From an uncultured Prevotellaceae bacterium (GTDB taxonomy: Bacteria > Bacteroidota > Bacteroidia > Bacteroidales > Bacteroidaceae), in the NCBI GenBank assembly GCA_946404865.1, contig CAMJFC010000001.1, positions 62,001 to 126,000 of the forward strand: a stretch of DNA of 64,000 nt, read 5' to 3'. The position numbers and the translations under genes were made by a program. A model generated the notes under the pieces. It did not search any database. It was not told where the DNA came from and saw only the letters and a list, made by a program, of their open reading frames with translations. Positions 60,074-64,000 of this stretch are shown here, one piece after another; position 1 is the stretch's first letter, and each line of letters starts with the position of its first letter.

Positions 60074-61846
60074 ATGATTAATAAAAAAACTTCCAGTGCC
60101 ATCCTCTATGTAAGTTTGCTGGCTTTCATCTTGTTTGTCGCATACATCTTACATGTCAATCAAGAGGTACTCTATACGGCACACGACCGTTCTGAATTTA
60201 TCTTCGGGGCGCCGTTTTTCCATTCGCTTCTTTCAAAGCCCTTTGGCTTGATGCAATATGTAGGAGCCTGGCTCACGCAGCTCTTTCATCATCCGGCTTT
60301 AGGGGCAGGTGTGCTTGTGGCTATCTGGGCACTTATATTCTTTGTGGGGAGCAAAGCTTTCCGGTTAAAGGGGAGTGCCTTGGCACTGATGGTTTTGCCT
60401 GTTGCTTGTTTGCTCGCTTCTGTCGTCGATATAGGTTATTGGATCTATATCTCACCGATTAGAGGTTATTGGTTCTCGCAGTCGGTAGGTTATTTGGTCA
60501 TGCTCTTGCTCTTGTGGGCTGCTCGTTGCACGCCGCGCAAATGGCATCTTGCTTGGTATCTGATGGCCTTTTGCATCTATCCCGTACTTGGGTGGTTGGC
60601 CATGCTTTTTGTTTTATGTCTGGCGTTTTCTGAAAAACCAACATGGCGGGAGCTTTTTGGCTTTTTCATGCTTTTATTTTTCGCCGCCATCTGGCATACT
60701 TTGCTCTACTCACACTTGAGAACTGATGAAGTTGTGCTGGCTGGTCTGCCACGTTTTATAACGCCCATCGACAGTAGTGCTCATCTTACTGTTCCTTTTT
60801 GGGTGCTTGCTGCCGTTTCCGTGCTCCTTCCTTTGTGTGGCCGTTATTTTTCCAAGTGGTATATCCCGGTGTTGAGTGTCGTTGCTGGTATTGTATTTAC
60901 ATGGTCGCTCATGTTTAAAGACAAAAACTATATCAATGAGATGCGTATGGTGCGCTATGCATTCGATGACAACTGGAAGGAGGTCCTTAGTATGGCTGAA
61001 GAGAATAAGAAACCGACCGCCACGATGGTCTTTCTTAAGAATATTGCCCTCATGAACGAAGGCGGGTTGCTCGACCGTTCGTTCAAATTGGGTAACGATT
61101 GCGTAGGTATTACTAACCCGGATTCACTACACGTCAGCCTGTTTGACATCGCATCGCCTCTGGTCTATTACAACTACGGCATGATGAATGAAGCCATCCG
61201 TCTGAGTTATGAGAATGGTATTCAAGCTGGCATGTCGCCTTTCTACTTGAAAATACTTTCTCGCTGTGTAAAGGCTACCGGTGAAAAAGAACTGCTTGAA
61301 CGTTATAATGCCAATCTGCACCATCTTCCGTTCTATGGCGATTGGCAACCGGCTCCTGTTTCCAAACAAATCAGCGAACTGCAACGTGCCTATCCCGATG
61401 AGCTCACAGGCATTGAGAATAGTGACAGCTATATTGTCAATAGCATCAGTCTGTGGAACGAGACCGACAGTAAGGTGGCTTCAGAACAGGCGTTGTTCTA
61501 TTCTATGATGCGTTGCGATTCTAATCGCTTTTGGGCATCATTGCGCAATTATGTGAAGTCGCACATGGACGAAGAATTCCCTGTGCATGCACAAGAGGCC
61601 TATATCCTTTACATGGATAAAGCTCCTGAACAAAAACGGATCATGCTCCCAGTCCAACAGGCCGTTTACGAACGCTACACACAGTTCTGGAAGACTTTGG
61701 AAAGCCTTGCAACGCCAGGTATAAGTCTTGAAGATGTGGGCGAGAAAATGCGTGAAGATTGGGGAGACACCTATTGGTGGTACAACATCTTCGGAAAAAA
61801 ATATTTTATTGTATATCGTGAGATTGGCAACGAAGTTCCGTCATAA
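60074..61846 (+). CDS. DUF6057-type multi-pass membrane protein (first)
   Basis: This 590-residue protein has about nine hydrophobic segments in the first ~290 residues (for example ILYVSLLAFILFVAYIL, VLVAIWALIFFVGS, LLLFFAAIWHTLLYS, VLAAVSVLLPLCG). A soluble helical C-terminal half follows that resembles TPR-like repeats (WKEVLSMAEENKKPTATMVFLKNIALMNEGGLL). It matches what I recall as DUF6057; the function is unknown. It begins 11 bp after the terminator and is followed 5 bp later by the CxxCH lipoprotein, so it depends on read-through or its own promoter. Confidence 0.65.
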   Translation: MINKKTSSAILYVSLLAFILFVAYILHVNQEVLYTAHDRSEFIFGAPFFHSLLSKPFGLMQYVGAWLTQLFHHPALGAGVLVAIWALIFFVGSKAFRLKGSALALMVLPVACLLASVVDIGYWIYISPIRGYWFSQSVGYLVMLLLLWAARCTPRKWHLAWYLMAFCIYPVLGWLAMLFVLCLAFSEKPTWRELFGFFMLLFFAAIWHTLLYSHLRTDEVVLAGLPRFITPIDSSAHLTVPFWVLAAVSVLLPLCGRYFSKWYIPVLSVVAGIVFTWSLMFKDKNYINEMRMVRYAFDDNWKEVLSMAEENKKPTATMVFLKNIALMNEGGLLDRSFKLGNDCVGITNPDSLHVSLFDIASPLVYYNYGMMNEAIRLSYENGIQAGMSPFYLKILSRCVKATGEKELLERYNANLHHLPFYGDWQPAPVSKQISELQRAYPDELTGIENSDSYIVNSISLWNETDSKVASEQALFYSMMRCDSNRFWASLRNYVKSHMDEEFPVHAQEAYILYMDKAPEQKRIMLPVQQAVYERYTQFWKTLESLATPGISLEDVGEKMREDWGDTYWWYNIFGKKYFIVYREIGNEVPS

Positions 61847-61851
61847 AAAGA

Positions 61852-63363
61852 ATGAAAAAATATATCCATCCCTATTTTCAGTGGCTGGCTGCTGCTTTGC
61901 TGCTGTTGGCATCGTGTGCAAATCACCCCGATGTGCCTTCTTCATCCAAGGAGGCGAAGGCTTTGCCTGACATTTACCCTGATTATTGTGAGGTCACAGT
62001 GCCTTGCAATATCGCACCGCTCAACTTCATGCTCCCTGCCGACGAGTATGAAGCCTGCGTGGCTCGTTTCACTACGCCCGATGGCGGGCAGCAGACCTAC
62101 GGCAATGGGGTGAAGGTGCAAATCCCTGAGTCGGAATGGCACGACATGCTCGATGCCTCGAAAGGCAAGAACATCAAGGTTGAGGTTTGGGGGCAGAAAA
62201 ATGGCGAATGGCTGTCGTTCAACCCGTTTGAAATACATGTGGCGGAGGAGCCTATTGACGAATATGTGTCGTACCGACTCATCGAACCGTCGTATGTGGC
62301 ATGGGATTTCATGGAGATTGCTCAGCGCAACCTTACCTCGTTTGATGAGTCGCAGATTTTCAACAACGACGTGACAATGAATGACCCTAAAATCGGTCAG
62401 TGTATCAACTGTCATAGTTACCAAAACTATAAGACAGATAACATGCTTTTTCATGTGCGTCTCGCTAATGCTGGTACTGTTATCGTAAACGACGGCAAGG
62501 TCTCGAGGGTCAACATGAAGCGCGACTATACGATTTCAGGAGGTGTCTATCCGGCCTGGCATCCAACAGCTAAGTTGGTAGCCTTCGCGGCTTGTAAGAC
62601 ACGGCAGGCCTTCCACACGGCTAATCACAACAAAATTGAGGTGTTCGACCTCGCCAGCGATTTGATTCTTTACGATGTGGCGACCGATTCTGTGAGTATT
62701 ATCTGCAATGATTCTACGCTTTTGGAGGTCTATCCTACTTGGTCGCCCGATGGCAAATATCTCTATTATTGTAAGACGGTTCCGCTACCTGAAGACTTAT
62801 ACGGCAAGGATATCAGGTCCACCTTTGAAAAAGTGCAATACAACCTTTATCGCCGTCCGTTCGATTTGGCAACACGCAACTTTGGTGATGAGGAAATGGT
62901 CTATGATGCAGTATCTTCCAACAAGAGTGCTACCTTGCCTCGCATCAGTCCTGACGGACGCTATCTGCTTTTTGCCTTAGGACAGTATGGCTGTTTCCAT
63001 ATCAGACATGCTGATGCCGACATTGTTTGTATGCCGCTTAACCAGGATTCGGTCGCACATCATGGCGAAGAGTCCCCGTCATTCCTTGATATGACCAATT
63101 TCAACAGCGAAGGATTTGCTGACAGCTATCCCACTTGGTCGAGCAACGGCCATTGGATCATGTGTAGCAGTCGTCGGGCCGACGGCAACTATAGCCGTAT
63201 CTATTTTTCCTATTTCCACGACGGGAAAGTGGAGAAGGCTTTCCTCATGCCGCAAGAAGACCCGGAACAGGACACTTATCTGCTGAAGTGTTATAACCGT
63301 CCTGAGTTCATGGTTGAGCCTGTCACCATCAGCGTCGAAGAGTTCAGCCGCGTGTTTGAATGA
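61852..63363 (+). CDS. Lipoprotein with CxxCH motif and TolB/PD40-like beta-propeller
   Basis: This 503-residue lipoprotein (AALLLLASC) has an N-terminal Ig-like part and then CINCH at residues 184-188 (IGQCINCHSYQNY), the CxxCH heme-c attachment motif. The remainder has PD40 propeller strands (YPTWSPDGKYLYYCKT, LPRISPDGRYLLFALG, YPTWSSNGHWIMCSSRRADGN). A single CxxCH could bind one heme c, but no distal ligand can be assigned. It lies between two DUF6057-type genes. Such proteins have sometimes been labelled as cytochrome c biogenesis proteins, without evidence I can see here. Confidence 0.7.
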   Translation: MKKYIHPYFQWLAAALLLLASCANHPDVPSSSKEAKALPDIYPDYCEVTVPCNIAPLNFMLPADEYEACVARFTTPDGGQQTYGNGVKVQIPESEWHDMLDASKGKNIKVEVWGQKNGEWLSFNPFEIHVAEEPIDEYVSYRLIEPSYVAWDFMEIAQRNLTSFDESQIFNNDVTMNDPKIGQCINCHSYQNYKTDNMLFHVRLANAGTVIVNDGKVSRVNMKRDYTISGGVYPAWHPTAKLVAFAACKTRQAFHTANHNKIEVFDLASDLILYDVATDSVSIICNDSTLLEVYPTWSPDGKYLYYCKTVPLPEDLYGKDIRSTFEKVQYNLYRRPFDLATRNFGDEEMVYDAVSSNKSATLPRISPDGRYLLFALGQYGCFHIRHADADIVCMPLNQDSVAHHGEESPSFLDMTNFNSEGFADSYPTWSSNGHWIMCSSRRADGNYSRIYFSYFHDGKVEKAFLMPQEDPEQDTYLLKCYNRPEFMVEPVTISVEEFSRVFE

Positions 63364-63483
63364 CGTTTTAAAATTCTCAATACCTTTTTTAATTCTCTAA
63401 TTCTCTAACTCTCTAATTTTATAATCTTCTAATATTTTAATTTTATAATTTTATAATTTTTCTAATTTTCTAATTTTTTAATT
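63364..63483 (+). repeat. AT-rich 7-8-bp-period repeat (aattctct/aattttat)
   Basis: The whole gap between the CxxCH lipoprotein and the last gene consists of degenerate units such as aattctct, aactctct and aattttat. No promoter box stands out. Confidence 0.7.
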
Positions 63484-64000
63484 TTGAAACTCCTTCGTCC
63501 CCTTTGCACGCTCCTGTTTGGTATGGCGGTCCTCCTCTTTTTCGGGTTGGCCTATCCGCATCATCTGCATTATCAAGAGCAATTTCAGCTTTTCCTCTTC
63601 GACAGTTCCTACGTGTGGGAGATCGTAAAACTGCCAGGTGGTGTAGCCGACCTGTTGGGACGTTTCTGCACTCAGTTTTTCCTTTTTGCCTGGGTGGGTG
63701 CACTGATGATTGCGATTCTGCTCTCAGCAGTGCAGTTCTTGACACTCCGGTTGTGCAATTCATTAACCGTTGCCCCTTCAACTGAACAAAAAAACAATGT
63801 TCAACGTTCAACGTTCAACGTTCAATGTTCAACGTTCAACGTTCAACGTTCAACGTTCAACGTTCAATGTATATATGGTCTGAGCTTTGTGCCGTCGTTC
63901 CTGCTTTGGCTCTTCCTGCTTGATGAGAATGCGTTGTTGGGTGGTGTATGGGCGGTTTTACTCACACTGCTTGTTTCCTGGGTCTTCGACAAGATTCCCG
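63484..64000 (+). CDS. DUF6057-type membrane protein (second), 3'-truncated, with repeat-coded loop
   Basis: This frame is open to the window edge. It probably starts at TTG 63484 (MKLLRPLCTLLFGMAVLLFFGLAYPHHLHYQEQFQLFLF). The opening resembles other DUF6057 proteins I recall; the next ATG (63523) would cut into helix 1. Helices follow at about 59-80 (FFLFAWVGALMIAILLSAVQFL) and after 130. Between helices 2 and 3, residues ~106-128 read VQRSTFNVQCSTFNVQRSTFNVQC, encoded by ten 7-bp units (63799-63868). Three heptads encode one VQRSTFN unit. Because 7 is not a multiple of 3, gain or loss of one unit would shift the frame. Confidence 0.65.
   Translation, partial: MKLLRPLCTLLFGMAVLLFFGLAYPHHLHYQEQFQLFLFDSSYVWEIVKLPGGVADLLGRFCTQFFLFAWVGALMIAILLSAVQFLTLRLCNSLTVAPSTEQKNNVQRSTFNVQCSTFNVQRSTFNVQCIYGLSFVPSFLLWLFLLDENALLGGVWAVLLTLLVSWVFDKIP
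63799..63868 (+). repeat. 7-bp tandem repeat (gttcaac), 10 units, inside a coding region
   Basis: Eight gttcaac units and two gttcaat variants run without interruption and are read in frame as VQRSTFN/VQCSTFN. Confidence 0.95.

Overview
The window looks like the chromosome of a Prevotella-like member of the Bacteroidota. The evidence is a type IX secretion pair (porU-porV), a SusC/SusD pair, a NigD-like lipoprotein, DUF3244- and DUF6057-type proteins, an SDR-type threonine dehydrogenase, and several TAnnTTTG -7 promoter boxes (the Bacteroidota sigma-ABfr pattern). No database search was possible, so family names come from recognising motifs and protein layout.

Layout. (a) 1-4877: the 3' part of porU, then porV and ispF. 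(b) 4912-20967: an accessory block. It holds a membrane-anchored TPR/helix-turn-helix regulator, two small secreted proteins, a 2112-residue SpvB/FG-GAP/RHS polymorphic toxin, and a downstream array of displaced toxin tips, each paired with a small exported candidate immunity protein. A beta-barrel gene and several RHS remnants are interleaved. (c) 21062-33410: an AAA-ATPase/PD-(D/E)XK gene, an M20 deacylase, two unknown envelope proteins, an acyl-CoA synthetase, prfB, a 49-residue membrane protein, a CYTH protein, a VanZ-like protein, two tandem neurotransmitter:sodium symporters and a helix-hairpin-helix protein. (d) 33484-50339: mostly housekeeping genes: tRNA-Pro(CGG), murF, folP, diadenylate cyclase, pta, a four-helix-bundle gene, ackA, lpxH, a MIP18-family gene, radC, a GT2, efp, rpmH, a PASTA protein, a RluD-type synthase, ddl, an acyltransferase, a NigD-like lipoprotein and tdh. 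(e) 50592-51779: kbl, divergent from tdh. (f) 52307-64000: a SusC/SusD locus with two accessory lipoproteins, followed by two DUF6057-type membrane proteins flanking a CxxCH-bearing beta-propeller lipoprotein. The last gene runs off the window.

Most interesting region. In the toxin array all the recognisable tips look like metallopeptidases. Two homologous tips carry HESYH, one carries EELFH with a downstream EFEAK, and one carries a JAMM-like HxHP...S...D motif. All four paired immunity candidates have lipoprotein or Sec signals, which suggests the toxins act in the periplasm or at the envelope. A 1217-bp tandem duplication, bounded by a 185-bp identical direct repeat, created a second tip-immunity cassette and fused the first codons of a barrel gene to a toxin tip.

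A second theme is short tandem repeats, very often with a 7-bp period, in gene borders. In several places they have become coding sequence: the ends of the acyltransferase, NigD-like and folP genes, and a loop of the last membrane protein. REP-like palindromes with core GTAGGGAC...GTCC often lie beside them.
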